A DNA stretch of 64,000 nt from assembly GCF_039645985.1 (NCBI RefSeq), contig NZ_CP147919.1, positions 124,001 through 188,000 of the forward strand, in the 5' to 3' direction. Below are positions 54,093 through 63,575 of the stretch, in pieces (positions within the stretch are counted from its first letter, which is position 1; the number at the start of each line of letters is the position of its first letter). Below the pieces are notes generated by a model. The model did no database searches. It was not told the origin of the DNA and saw only the letters and a program-made list of their open reading frames with translations. The stretch is from Sulfurimonas sp. HSL3-7 (lineage in GTDB: Bacteria; Campylobacterota; Campylobacteria; Campylobacterales; Sulfurimonadaceae). The translations under genes were made by a program, and so were the position numbers.

Positions 54093-54824
54093 ATGGAAAA
54101 CAGTTTTTGGACCGCCTTGGGAGCCAGCTCGCTGGCCGCAGCGGTAACAACTGCCGGCATCTATACGATACGCCGGTTTGAGGGATGGGGGAGACGCAAC
54201 AGCATCTACTTTATCTGTTTTGCGGCGGGCGTACTGATCTCTGTCTCTTTTCTGCATATTATTCCAAAATCCTTCGAAATGAACCCGAATGCACCGGTAT
54301 TTCTGCTTATCGGGTTTTTAGGCATGCACCTCTTCAACCGTTTTGTGACCGCCTTTGTCTGCGAGAAGAGACCCGAAGGTGACTGCGGTATCGGACTGAC
54401 CCCTATGCTGGGCATCGGTATTCACTCCTTTATCGACGGGTTTATCTACTCCATCACCTTTACCGTCAGTATATTTACGGGTGTACTGGCTGCGACAGGC
54501 ATGGTGCTGCATGAGTTCCCCGAAGGGATCATCACCTACCTTCTGCTCCTGCGCGGGGGTTTTCGAGAGAGAACAGGGCTGCTGCTTGCTTTTTTCGCCG
54601 CAGCCCTGACGACACCGCTGGGGATGCTCGTCTCCTATCCTTTTATAAGCCGGATAGACAAGCCTCTTCTCGGGATTCTGCTCTCGCTTTCTGCCGGGGC
54701 TCTGGTCTACGTCGGTGCGACGCACCTTCTGCCCCAGGCGGAAAAGGAGCATGCGCGGTTCAGCTTCATCGCTTTGGGGGCAGGCATCATGGTGGCGGTT
54801 CTGATCATTTTGTCCAAGCAGTGA
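54093..54824 (+). CDS. ZIP-family metal transporter
   Basis: A 243-residue inner-membrane metal permease with about eight helices. The ZIP signatures HSFIDGFIY (TM4) and HEFPEGIITYLLL (TM5) supply the His/Glu metal site. GGAGGAGAAG precedes the ATG at 54093; the open frame to 53994 encodes no family sequence. It faces feoAB and overlaps nothing; zinc or iron is the likely ion. Confidence 0.85.
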   Translation: MENSFWTALGASSLAAAVTTAGIYTIRRFEGWGRRNSIYFICFAAGVLISVSFLHIIPKSFEMNPNAPVFLLIGFLGMHLFNRFVTAFVCEKRPEGDCGIGLTPMLGIGIHSFIDGFIYSITFTVSIFTGVLAATGMVLHEFPEGIITYLLLLRGGFRERTGLLLAFFAAALTTPLGMLVSYPFISRIDKPLLGILLSLSAGALVYVGATHLLPQAEKEHARFSFIALGAGIMVAVLIILSKQ

Positions 54825-54853
54825 AGAGCGATCGTTTAAAAAGGAGTGTGAAT

Positions 54854-55534
54854 ATGCCGAAGATAGAACCGTTTGAGAGGTTTCCGAACGCGTATGAAGC
54901 GTGGTTTGACAAACATTTAACGCTCTATGACGCCGAGATCGAGGCGATCAGAACATTGCTGCCCCCTTTTAAAAAGGGGATAGAGATCGGTGTCGGAAGC
55001 GGACGGTTCGCCCTGCCGTTCGGCATCACGACGGGGGTCGAGCCTTCGGCAAAAATGGCGGAGCTTGCCCGCTTTAAAGGGATCGAGGTGATCGAAGGTA
55101 TCGCCGAAGCGCTGCCGGTCGGAGACGAAAGCTTTGACTTCGTGCTGATGGTGACGACGATCTGTTTTGTCGACGACCCGCTGCTGAGCCTGCAGGAGAT
55201 CCACCGTATACTCAAACCTAAGGGATACGTGATCATCGGTTTTGTGGACAGGGATTCGGCCCTGGGGCAGCAGTATGAAAAAAACCGCGAAGAGAGCCGT
55301 TTTTACCGCGAAGCCCGCTTCTACAGCGCGGATGAGGTTGCCGGACTGTTGAAAAAGGCGGGTTTTTCCGGGATCGCCTCTGCCCAGACCCTTTTCGGAG
55401 AGAGTCTGGAAGAGATGGAGACCGGCGTAAAAAAGGGTTCCAGCGAAGGGGCCTTTGTCGCTATCCGTGCCCGCAAGGGGAGATCATCGCGGTCTCTATG
55501 CTCAAAAGAGCTTTCCGATCTTTCTGAAGCCTAA
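54854..55534 (+). CDS. SAM-dependent class I methyltransferase
   Basis: A 226-residue Rossmann-fold methyltransferase. The SAM motif GIEIGVGSGRFALP is at about 46-59, with VEPSAKMAEL and the post-I VTTICFVDDPL and EIHRILKPKGYVIIGF segments. AAGGAG stands 7 nt before the ATG at 54854. The last 10 or so residues overlap the convergent permease gene by 33 bp. The acceptor is unknown. Confidence 0.8.
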   Translation: MPKIEPFERFPNAYEAWFDKHLTLYDAEIEAIRTLLPPFKKGIEIGVGSGRFALPFGITTGVEPSAKMAELARFKGIEVIEGIAEALPVGDESFDFVLMVTTICFVDDPLLSLQEIHRILKPKGYVIIGFVDRDSALGQQYEKNREESRFYREARFYSADEVAGLLKKAGFSGIASAQTLFGESLEEMETGVKKGSSEGAFVAIRARKGRSSRSLCSKELSDLSEA

Positions 55535-56581
55535 GAGAAAAAAGAGGCTGCCCACCCCGATCACCCCGGCAAAATAGGGGAGAAGGTCGATGAAGGGGGT
55601 CCCTCTGAAAAAGATGCTTTCGCTCCCTTCGATGTAGTAGCGAAGCGGGGAGAACAGGGAGAGGTACTGCATAAACGGCTGCATGGCATGGACGGGTGTC
55701 CATGCCCCGCTTAAAAAGATAAGCGGCATCATGATCACGATGGAGAACTGGCCTACCTGTACCGTGTTCTGGGAGACGCTGGCCACAAAAAGACCGATGC
55801 CGGCACTGGTAAAGGCGTAAAAAAAGGTCAGCAGGAAAAAGGTCCAGAGCGAACCGTTAAGCGGCATGTCAAAAGCGCCGAAGAGCACGATACCGACACT
55901 CAGCATGACACCGAGCATGATGATGAACACCTGCGAAAGGCTTTTCGCCAGTATGGTCAGTTTCGGGTTGACCGGCATCAGCAGCATCATATCCCAGGTG
56001 CCGCTCTCTTTCTCCTTGACAAAGACAACGGCGGTGAGGATGACGCTTAAAAGGGTGATGACGGAGAGGAGTTCGGTCAGTGCCATAAAGTAGGCATTGG
56101 TCGTGTTCTGGTTGAAGAGCTTGTGTGTTTTGATTTCGAGCGGAATATCGATGGCGTTTACATCGAAGATGATGTTCTGCAGGTAGCTCAGGGCCATAAA
56201 ACTCTGTGCTGCCGCGGTGGAGTCCAGCAGTACATCGATATGGGGGTGCCGTCCTTTAAGATACTCTTTTTCGAAATCGCTTGCGAAGATGATCCCCAGC
56301 ATGATCTCCTTGTTGTAGATCGCCCGGTTGAGCTCTTTTTGTGATCGGTAAAACAGAGGCGTTTTGAATTCAGGCTGGTGCAGACGGGTGATGATCTTTT
56401 TGCTCAGTACCCCTTCGCTTCTGTCCACGACCCCGACACTGACATTTTTTGCATCGATCACAATACCGTTGCCGGCTATATAGATGTCCGCCGTAAAGAC
56501 AAGGACCACGACGGCGGCCAGTCCGTAAGAGCGTACGAAGAGCAGCAGCTCCTTACCAACGATCGCAAAGAAGCTTTTCAT
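55502..56581 (-). CDS. ABC-2 type permease, YbhS/YbhR-like (second)
   Basis: A 359-residue inner-membrane permease of the ABC-2 type. A first helix (GLAAVVVLVFTADIYIAG) leads to a large periplasmic loop (about 45-180) and five further helices, with VVFVKEKESGTWDMMLLMP and FLSGAWTPVHAMQPFMQYLS typical of YbhS/YbhR. AAGGAGAT precedes the ATG at 56581; the long upstream open frame is a shadow. It ends the exporter operon and overlaps its neighbour by 4 bp. Confidence 0.88.
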   Translation of the reverse strand: MKSFFAIVGKELLLFVRSYGLAAVVVLVFTADIYIAGNGIVIDAKNVSVGVVDRSEGVLSKKIITRLHQPEFKTPLFYRSQKELNRAIYNKEIMLGIIFASDFEKEYLKGRHPHIDVLLDSTAAAQSFMALSYLQNIIFDVNAIDIPLEIKTHKLFNQNTTNAYFMALTELLSVITLLSVILTAVVFVKEKESGTWDMMLLMPVNPKLTILAKSLSQVFIIMLGVMLSVGIVLFGAFDMPLNGSLWTFFLLTFFYAFTSAGIGLFVASVSQNTVQVGQFSIVIMMPLIFLSGAWTPVHAMQPFMQYLSLFSPLRYYIEGSESIFFRGTPFIDLLPYFAGVIGVGSLFFLLGFRKIGKLF

Positions 56582-57690
56582 CTGATCTCCTTTTTCAGGA
56601 AATGGTGCCCGAGGGAGAAGAGCGTCAGCGCATAAAGCAGCAGAATGACGAGGTAGAGAAGGATCTTGGGCGAACTGAAACCCTGGCCGATCAGGAAGGT
56701 GTCGTAGATGATGTGGTTGTAGTACATCACCGGGTAGAGGTGCGCTTCGATATAGGATGCGCTTTCCATGGAGGAGATCGGCATCAGCATGCCCGAATAG
56801 AGAAATCCGGGGATGATCGTAATGACCACCGTCAAGACGATGGCAACGATCTGGGTCGATGCGATGATGGAGACCAGCAGACCGATGGAGAGGCTGATCA
56901 GGATATAGATCTCGGAGGTGAGCCAATAGAGCAGGAAACTGCCGCGAAACGGCAGATCAAAGAGATAAGTGGCCCACAGAAACAGGATAAAGATGTTGAC
57001 GGAGTGCAGCAGTATGACCGGGATCAGCTTGGCGGCCAGAAACTCGCTTTTTCCGACCGGTGACGCATAGAAGTTGAAAATGGTCCCGTCCTCCTTCTCT
57101 TTGACGATCAGCAGTGCCGATAGAATCGCAGGGGCGACGAGGAGGACCAGCCCGATGATCCCCGGTATGATCATGTCCTGTGCACGCATCGCCTGGTTGA
57201 AGAGGTTGCGGTTGTTGATGGTGATAAGACTGCCGGCTGCCTCGGGGGCGGTTTCCATGGCCATATCAAGGACGACGCCCCGGACATAGGCTTCGAGGGT
57301 ATTGGCCCGGGTCGGAAAGGCCGCGTCGATGAAGACGCCGATCTCGCTTTTTACCCCTTTGAGCAGGTTTTTCTCGAAGGATTCTGGGATGATGACGATG
57401 AGGTCCGTTTCGGCCTTCTTGATGCGATCCAACGCCTCCCTCTCGCTGATATTGAGGAGTTCGGTATCAAAATATTTTGAATGCTCGAACTTCGAAACAA
57501 GCTTTTCCGCCAAAGGGGTGTTGTCGTAATTGAGGATGACGGTCCGGCTGTGCACCACCTCCATCGTGATGCCGTTGCCGAAGAGGATCATGATCAGACT
57601 CGGCATCAGATAGATCATTACAAAGATACGGGAGCGGAAGAGGTCTTTGAACTCTTTAAGCAGATAGGCCTTTAAAATAGTGAACCTCAT
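56578..57690 (-). CDS. ABC-2 type permease, YbhS/YbhR-like (first)
   Basis: A 370-residue paralogue of the next permease, with the same plan: one helix (IFVMIYLMPSLIMILFGN), a periplasmic loop (about 40-175), and five helices with IVKEKEDGTIFNFYASPV and LYSGMLMPISSMESASYI. Start at ATG 57690 overlaps the ATPase stop (ATGA). The two permeases probably form a heterodimer around the dual-domain ATPase. Confidence 0.88.
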   Translation of the reverse strand: MRFTILKAYLLKEFKDLFRSRIFVMIYLMPSLIMILFGNGITMEVVHSRTVILNYDNTPLAEKLVSKFEHSKYFDTELLNISEREALDRIKKAETDLIVIIPESFEKNLLKGVKSEIGVFIDAAFPTRANTLEAYVRGVVLDMAMETAPEAAGSLITINNRNLFNQAMRAQDMIIPGIIGLVLLVAPAILSALLIVKEKEDGTIFNFYASPVGKSEFLAAKLIPVILLHSVNIFILFLWATYLFDLPFRGSFLLYWLTSEIYILISLSIGLLVSIIASTQIVAIVLTVVITIIPGFLYSGMLMPISSMESASYIEAHLYPVMYYNHIIYDTFLIGQGFSSPKILLYLVILLLYALTLFSLGHHFLKKEIR

Positions 57691-59300
57691 TGGTAATACT
57701 CCAGAAAGATCTCCTCGAAATTCTTTGCTTTGGGGTGCATCCGGTAGAGCTCTTCCAGACGCTCGTCCGCCACTTTTCTCCCTTCTTTCAAAAGCACTAC
57801 CCTGTCGCAGTACTCCGCCTCGCTCATATAGTGCGTCGTAATAAGAATGGCGATTTTCCACTTCTGTTTCAGCTCTTTGAGCAGTTCCCAGAACTGCCCC
57901 CTGGCCATAGCGTCGACGCCGGATGTCGGTTCGTCGAGGAAGAGGACCACCGGCTCGTGCATGATGGCGGCCGCGATGGAAAAGCGCTGGTTGATGCCGA
58001 GCGGAATATCCTTCGGCATTTCGTCGAGATAGTCGGTAAAACCGAGTTCACGGGCATATTTGCCGATAAGCTCGCCCGTCTTCGCGACCGGTATCTTATG
58101 CATGGCGGCGAAGTAGGCAAGATTTTCGCGGACGCTCATATCCCGGTAGAGTGCAAAGTGCTGGCTGACATAGCCGATCTTGCTTTTTAGCTTTTGGCGC
58201 TCCCTGTCGCTTTTCACACGTCCGCCGAGGAGGTAGAGCTCGCCGTCGTCGACCGGCAAAAGTCCCAGAAGCATCTTGATAAAGGTGGTCTTTCCCGCAC
58301 CGTTGGCGCCCAGCAGCCCCAGTATCTCCCCCTGTCTCAGCACCATGTCGATATGGTCGTTCGCGGTAAAATCGCCGAAGGTCTTGGTCAGCCCTTTCGA
58401 CTCCATCACGATCTTGGGCGGATCCTCTTCGCGCTGCCTGGGTGATATGGAGAGCTGCGGGAACGTTCTCCTCTTTTTCAGGGCATTGACAAAAAAGAGC
58501 GCCTCCAGGCCGGGCTGCGCATGGTTTGCATCTATCCTCTCCAGAGAGTAGCTTCGGTTCTGGACATTCAGCGCTGTATTTTTCTCCGTTTTTTCATAGG
58601 TATAGGGGCGGGCACTTTCAAGCAGCTGCGCAACGCTTCCCTTGGCAATAATCTCTCCCTCGTCGAAAAGCAGGACACCGTCCATCTTTGCAGCTTCCTG
58701 CATATAGGCCGTACTGACCAGGATGATGGTCCCCTCCTGCGTTCTGATCTCATCAAGTATCTTCCACAGCTCTATACGGCTTAACGGGTCCACGCCGGTC
58801 GTCGGTTCGTCAAGGATCAGCAGCTTTGGGCGGTGGATCAATGTACAGATAAGCGAGAGTTTCTGCATCATGCCGCCGCTGAGGTCTCCCGCACGTCTCT
58901 CCCCGAACTTCTCCAGTCCGGCCATCTGGAGCAGACGGTTTTTATAGGCGGTGAACCACGGCTCTTTTTTCACGCTTCTGATGTCGGCAAAAAAGTCCAG
59001 ATGTTCGTTGGCCGTAAGGTTCTTATAGAGCACCAGTCCGATCCCCTGCGGCATGAAACCGATCTTCTCTTTGATCTTCTCGGCCTCCGGGGGCGAACGG
59101 TAGCTATGCCCCTGAAATGTTACGCTCCCTTCAAAGCGTTTTACCCCGGCGATTGCGTACATCAACGAGCTTTTGCCGGCACCGTCGGCCCCTATAAAGC
59201 CGATGATCTGACCGCGCCCGGCTTCAAAGCCGGCACGGCCTATGGCACGACTTTTCTTGTAGTAGACGCTGAGATCGTCGACGGAGAGGTCAGCCATCAT
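57687..59300 (-). CDS. Duplicated ABC ATPase, YbhF-like
   Basis: A 537-residue protein with two ABC ATPase domains. Domain 1 (about 5-215) has Walker A GADGAGKSS, signature LSGGM and Walker B LLILDEPTTGVD; domain 2 (about 300-537) has GANGAGKTT and LFLDEPTSGVD, but its signature is altered to PLGINQ, as in YbhF/RbbA relatives. Start taken at the ATG 59300 after GGAG; the frame opens further upstream. It lies 40 bp after the HlyD gene and drives export with the two permeases. Confidence 0.88.
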   Translation of the reverse strand: MMADLSVDDLSVYYKKSRAIGRAGFEAGRGQIIGFIGADGAGKSSLMYAIAGVKRFEGSVTFQGHSYRSPPEAEKIKEKIGFMPQGIGLVLYKNLTANEHLDFFADIRSVKKEPWFTAYKNRLLQMAGLEKFGERRAGDLSGGMMQKLSLICTLIHRPKLLILDEPTTGVDPLSRIELWKILDEIRTQEGTIILVSTAYMQEAAKMDGVLLFDEGEIIAKGSVAQLLESARPYTYEKTEKNTALNVQNRSYSLERIDANHAQPGLEALFFVNALKKRRTFPQLSISPRQREEDPPKIVMESKGLTKTFGDFTANDHIDMVLRQGEILGLLGANGAGKTTFIKMLLGLLPVDDGELYLLGGRVKSDRERQKLKSKIGYVSQHFALYRDMSVRENLAYFAAMHKIPVAKTGELIGKYARELGFTDYLDEMPKDIPLGINQRFSIAAAIMHEPVVLFLDEPTSGVDAMARGQFWELLKELKQKWKIAILITTHYMSEAEYCDRVVLLKEGRKVADERLEELYRMHPKAKNFEEIFLEYYQ

Positions 59301-59340
59301 GCTTCTCTCTCCTGCAAGCAGACCGATATGACGGCGGTTC

Positions 59341-60495
59341 TCATAGCGGGGGCAGCTCATCCAGGCTTTCGGGGAGCCCGTTGCCGTCTGTGGAGATGAC
59401 GCCGATGGCCGGGATGCCGAGTTTCAGCAGGGGATCGGGTCTCTCCGGTTTGAGATCAACGGCAAAGACCCGCTGGATCCTGTCGCTCCTGACGCTGACC
59501 TCTTTTGGCGTAAACTCCGCTTTCTGGGCGATCCTGACCACTTTGGCCGCGAAGGGGGTGTCGGGATAGGTATCTAAAAAGATGAGGGCTTTGTCACCGA
59601 GTTTGAGTTTTCCGTTTTGCATCGTATCGACAAAGATCTTCAAATAGAGCTTGTTCGGATCGATCAGCGAGGCCACCGGCATGCCGGCACCGACCACCTC
59701 GCCGGCCTCTGCTGTCCTGTCTACGACAAAACCGTCGATCGGGGAGGTGAGCGTCATCTCCGCAAGCATCGCCTCGGCCTCGCTTCGGGCGGCCTTGGCC
59801 GCTTTCAGGCGGTCCTCATCGGCTTTGAGCTTCTCCCTGTATATCTCTATCTTCAGCAGCGCGGTTTTGGCATCTTTAGTGTTCAGCGAGGCGATCTTCG
59901 CACTGCTTTGCGCCTGGTCCAGTTTCTGCTGCTGGGCGTGCAGCTGTTTGCGGCCGCTCTCATATTTGAGTTTGGACAATTCGACCTTGTGCTGTTCAAG
60001 GAGCTTCGCTTCATACATCGTCTGAAAACGCCGGTAATCTTTTTCATCCTGTTTCACGGTCAGTTTCAGGCTTTCGATGGCAGCCGTAAGCTCGGCGATC
60101 TGTGCCTCTGCTATCGTATAAGACTTATAGGCTTTTTGTACACTGTTAGGCAGGGTCCGCTCAAGCATCTCCAGCTCTTTTCGGCCGGCATTGAGCGCAC
60201 TTTGGAGTGCCTGCTGTTGTGCCGTCGCCTGGGCTACTCTCGCCTGCATCTCTCTGCTTCCGAGACGTGCGACGATATCACCTTTTTTGACCCGGCTGCC
60301 GTCTTCCACCCTTATCTCCTCGATGCGTCCGGGATATTTGGCGTTCAGGAGTATCAGGTCCCCGTCGATCCTGCCTGCAGACTCTATCAGGTTCTCGGGT
60401 AGCTCTTTCGGGTTGAGTTTCTGGTAGATGAAAAAAAGTGCGACACTCCCCAGCAGTGCCAGCACCCCGATAACGATATAGTTTTTAAACTTCAC
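59341..60495 (-). CDS. HlyD-family membrane fusion protein
   Basis: A 384-residue periplasmic adaptor, anchored by an N-terminal helix (about 7-24, VIGVLALLGSVALFFIYQ). It has biotinyl-lipoyl halves (IEEIRVEDGSRVKKGDIVARLG and SPIDGFVVDRTAEAGEVVGAGMP), a long coiled coil between (about 80-240), and a beta barrel. It starts with GTG at 60495 in the TolC stop junction (GTGA). It links the ABC transporter to the TolC channel, as YbhG does. Confidence 0.9.
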   Translation of the reverse strand: MKFKNYIVIGVLALLGSVALFFIYQKLNPKELPENLIESAGRIDGDLILLNAKYPGRIEEIRVEDGSRVKKGDIVARLGSREMQARVAQATAQQQALQSALNAGRKELEMLERTLPNSVQKAYKSYTIAEAQIAELTAAIESLKLTVKQDEKDYRRFQTMYEAKLLEQHKVELSKLKYESGRKQLHAQQQKLDQAQSSAKIASLNTKDAKTALLKIEIYREKLKADEDRLKAAKAARSEAEAMLAEMTLTSPIDGFVVDRTAEAGEVVGAGMPVASLIDPNKLYLKIFVDTMQNGKLKLGDKALIFLDTYPDTPFAAKVVRIAQKAEFTPKEVSVRSDRIQRVFAVDLKPERPDPLLKLGIPAIGVISTDGNGLPESLDELPPL

Positions 60496-61823
60496 TCTTC
60501 TCTCCTGATCTTTTCTGACTCTCGCCGAACCGGGTAGAGTGCATCCTGAAAGGTCTGCACGTCGACCTGCAGCAGCATGTGCGCATACGCGCCATAGGCA
60601 CGCGCCTGTGCAGCTGCAAGGGATGAACGGGCGGCTGCCAGCGAGGAGACGGCGCGGCTGAGCCGGTCGGCATCGGTGAGCTGATTGTCAAACTCGCCTT
60701 TAATAAAAGCATAGTAGGCCTGCCTTGCTTTGACCTGGGCCTTCTGGGCTTCGAGCTGGCTCTTCAACGATACAAAATTGAGGTAGCTCTCCTTTATCTC
60801 TTTTTTGATCTCCTCTTCATACGAGGTTATCATCCATCGGACCGAGAGTTCCTCCTCTCTGGCCGCTTCAACGGCGTATTTGCTTTTGAACCCCCCGAAC
60901 AGGTTGTAGTTGATCGTGAATCCCGCGGCACTGCGGTCTTTGTTGGTGTAGCCGTCGCCGTCGAGCCGCCAGTCATCACCGTGCTGCGCCAGTTGCGCAT
61001 AGAGGGTGACGGTAGGATAGTAGTCGCTTTTTTCCAGTTCGACACGGCTCTGCTGCATTGCAAGTATCTTTTTTAAGGCCTGAAGATCGGGGCGCTTTTG
61101 CAGTGCCATCGTCAGCAGCGCCTCTTCGCTGAGATCTTGGTATTGCGGCAGTGCCGACACCTCGGAGATCGTACTGTCAGCCAAAAAGGAGAGGGTGTTC
61201 AGTGCGATCCGGTACTGGTTCCTGGCCCGGATAACTGCGCTTTCGATCGCATGATAGCTCGCCTCAATGCGGTAGAGCTCGGAAGGCGGTGCCATGCCCT
61301 GCTCAAACATCCCTTTTGCCTTCTCATAACTCTTTTTTATCGCGTCGAGCGCCTCTTCCTGCGCCGATTGGAACTGCTCGGCTGCCACGGCCGTGGCATA
61401 GGCGTTGATCGTGCCGAGATAGAGATTTCGTCTTACGTCTTCGGCTTCGAGCAGGCTGCGCTGCATGGCAGATTTTGCCATATCGATTGCCGAGCTTGCC
61501 GCGAAGCCGGTAAAGAGCGGGTAGGTGAGTCTGAGAGCCCCGTCATACTGGTTCTGCGACTGGATCTGGACCTCTGCAGTAGGGGCTCCGGGAGTAGAAA
61601 GATAGACGACCGGTTTTTCGAAGAGGTAGGTGGCCGAATAGAGGGCATCAAGAGAGGGGTAGTTGGCTGACTGCTGGGATGCGTATCGTGCTGTTGAGGC
61701 TCTGCTCTTCTGTTCGGCGGTCTTGAGCTGGGGATTGGTATCGACCAGCTGCATGATCTCGCCAAGTGTCTGCGCCTGCGCCGCAGTCAATGTGAAGAGT
61801 ATGACAAAAAGAGTGGTTCTCAC
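60492..61823 (-). CDS. TolC-family outer-membrane channel
   Basis: A 443-residue outer-membrane efflux channel. A signal peptide (1-16, TLTAAQA) is followed by two repeated OEP units of long helices, each opening like QTLGEIMQLVDTNPQL and ending in barrel strands; GFTINYNLFGGFKSKYAVEAA is the family block in the second unit. Start: GTG at 61823, since AAAGGAG is 6 nt before it while the ATG at 61829 lies right against the ribosome site. It is first in the five-gene exporter operon. Confidence 0.88.
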   Translation of the reverse strand: MRTTLFVILFTLTAAQAQTLGEIMQLVDTNPQLKTAEQKSRASTARYASQQSANYPSLDALYSATYLFEKPVVYLSTPGAPTAEVQIQSQNQYDGALRLTYPLFTGFAASSAIDMAKSAMQRSLLEAEDVRRNLYLGTINAYATAVAAEQFQSAQEEALDAIKKSYEKAKGMFEQGMAPPSELYRIEASYHAIESAVIRARNQYRIALNTLSFLADSTISEVSALPQYQDLSEEALLTMALQKRPDLQALKKILAMQQSRVELEKSDYYPTVTLYAQLAQHGDDWRLDGDGYTNKDRSAAGFTINYNLFGGFKSKYAVEAAREEELSVRWMITSYEEEIKKEIKESYLNFVSLKSQLEAQKAQVKARQAYYAFIKGEFDNQLTDADRLSRAVSSLAAARSSLAAAQARAYGAYAHMLLQVDVQTFQDALYPVRRESEKIRREE

Positions 61824-61908
61824 TCGCATCTCCTTTGAGGGTTCTGTTCTATCGCAACAGAGGGGGACAGTGCAGGCAAAAGGTCCGTCACTTCGGAAAT
61901 CTCTGCTC

Positions 61909-62391
61909 TTACTGTGTCGGCGGGAAACCTATCATCTCGTATTCATACATCTTCTCTATCGAGAAGATGTCTTTATTCCTGACGGCAGCAAGAAACTGCT
62001 CCCTGGCGGCAGGGTTCTCGTTGCGGAACCAGATCTGCCCGTCCTCTATGAGTTCGTCGATAGGCCCGATCTTTCCCTTTATTGCCGCGGTTTTGATGAT
62101 ATGCAGGGTTATGGCATGAATGATGTCGCAGGCTTCACCGCCCTTGTGCCCGAGGTCTTCGGGGTGGGCTCCGTGGATAATAAGTGTCGCTGCGATCTCT
62201 TTCAGAAGATCTTCTTTGTCCCACTGCATATCCAGGATCGCAACATAAAGTTTTTCTGCGATCCTTTTCAAGGCGCTTTTTCCCTCTTCGTCAGGGGTAT
62301 TGGCATCGAATCCTTCTTCGAGCATCTCGTCAATGGTCGTTAGATTATTTGAAGCAACAGCCGAAAACCACTTCTCTCTTCTCTTTCCCAT
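61909..62391 (-). CDS. Ankyrin-repeat-like protein
   Basis: A 160-residue cytosolic helical protein. The first repeat (about 10-45: VASNNLTTIDEMLEEGFDANTPDEEGKSAL) is a readable ankyrin unit, and NKDIFSIEKMYEYEM near the end recalls the next unit, but the middle is not clean. Function unknown; protein-protein contact is the general role. AAAGGATC precedes the ATG. Confidence 0.6.
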   Translation of the reverse strand: MGKRREKWFSAVASNNLTTIDEMLEEGFDANTPDEEGKSALKRIAEKLYVAILDMQWDKEDLLKEIAATLIIHGAHPEDLGHKGGEACDIIHAITLHIIKTAAIKGKIGPIDELIEDGQIWFRNENPAAREQFLAAVRNKDIFSIEKMYEYEMIGFPPTQ

Positions 62392-62477
62392 ATCATGATC
62401 CTTTTTATATAATCTGACGTAATTAAAGTGTACCTTATTTTAAGCAACAAAGGCAAGTGTGACAATTAGGGGTATCC

Positions 62478-63428
62478 CTATAATTTCTCGATGAAACAGT
62501 CCCTGTCGAGATGATAGACGTCAAAATCTTCGGCGATAAACAGCTTTCCCTCATAGCAGTGTTTTATCTCATCGTAGATCATTTTGACATCCAGGGGACT
62601 CTCTTTGTTATAGCGAGGGTCGATGTGGTTGGCAATGAGATTTTTGACGCCTCTGCTTTGGAGCGCCTCGCCGAGCTCCATGGCGGTGGTGTGGAGCACT
62701 TTCCTGACCAGTTTATCGTACACTGCCTGCGTGTAGGTGCACTCGTGTACCAGCAGGTCGAGGTCTTCGAGATAATCGTCCAGGACGGCAGGTGTGCTGT
62801 TGTCGCCGGCGATGATGAGGGAACGCCCGATGACCGGCTTGAGCATGTACTCGGAGGGTTCGAGCTCTTTGCCCTCGAACCGTACGTTTTCTCCCCGCTT
62901 GAGTTCGCCGTAGAGCGGCGAGGGCTCCAGTCCGAGCGCTCTGAGCTTCGCTTCGTTTAGTCGGTCGGTGATGTCGTGCTCTTTGATATAGAAGGCGACA
63001 CTCTCTTTGGAGTGGACAAGGGGAAGTACTTTGAGTGTGAACCGATCAAAGAGAAAGCTCTCTCCGGCTCGGTACTCGATAATCTCGAGTCGATAGCCGA
63101 GATGCGTCTCCGATAGATCCATCGCACACTCCAGAAACGCTCTGATCCCCTGCGGTCCGTAGATGGTCAGCGGAGCCGTTATGCCGTCGAGCTTTTTCGT
63201 CGCCAAAAGTCCCGGCAGACCGAAGTAGTGGTCTCCGTGCAGGTGGGTGATAAAGACGGTGCCGAGGCGTCCGAAGGAGAGTTGGCTTTTCATGATCTGG
63301 CGCTGGGTCCCCTCGCCGCAGTCGAAGAGATACCACATGCTCTCCTGCTCGAGTGTGAGACCGAGCGCGGAGACGTTGCGCTCGCTGGTCGGTTTTCCGG
63401 CGCTTGTACCCAGAAATGTCAGCGTCAT
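62478..63428 (-). CDS. rnz: Ribonuclease Z
   Basis: A 316-residue MBL-fold endonuclease that trims tRNA 3' ends. The zinc motif THLHGDHYFGLPGLL is at about 62-76, with other ligands in IAGDNSTP, HECTY and ANHIDPRY. Since all eight tRNAs here encode CCA, its role may lie in other tRNAs or RNAs. AAAAGGAGAAG precedes the ATG. Confidence 0.93.
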   Translation of the reverse strand: MTLTFLGTSAGKPTSERNVSALGLTLEQESMWYLFDCGEGTQRQIMKSQLSFGRLGTVFITHLHGDHYFGLPGLLATKKLDGITAPLTIYGPQGIRAFLECAMDLSETHLGYRLEIIEYRAGESFLFDRFTLKVLPLVHSKESVAFYIKEHDITDRLNEAKLRALGLEPSPLYGELKRGENVRFEGKELEPSEYMLKPVIGRSLIIAGDNSTPAVLDDYLEDLDLLVHECTYTQAVYDKLVRKVLHTTAMELGEALQSRGVKNLIANHIDPRYNKESPLDVKMIYDEIKHCYEGKLFIAEDFDVYHLDRDCFIEKL

Positions 63429-63575
63429 CTCTTCTCCTTTTTGCTGGTGATTCTATTTTAGCACAGATGGCCCGGCCTCATGACGGAAACGGATCGTAGG
63501 AAGATCCCGAAGAGGTTGAAAATCACCGTCAAAAGAGGCTATACTGGAGGATTATCTACCTAAAAAGGGAACGGG

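Noticed and set aside
55502-56926. Extra 115 codons at the N-terminus of the last ABC permease
   Set aside because: They are Arg/His/Pro-rich and overlap the other permease gene; the ATG at 56581 has a good ribosome site.
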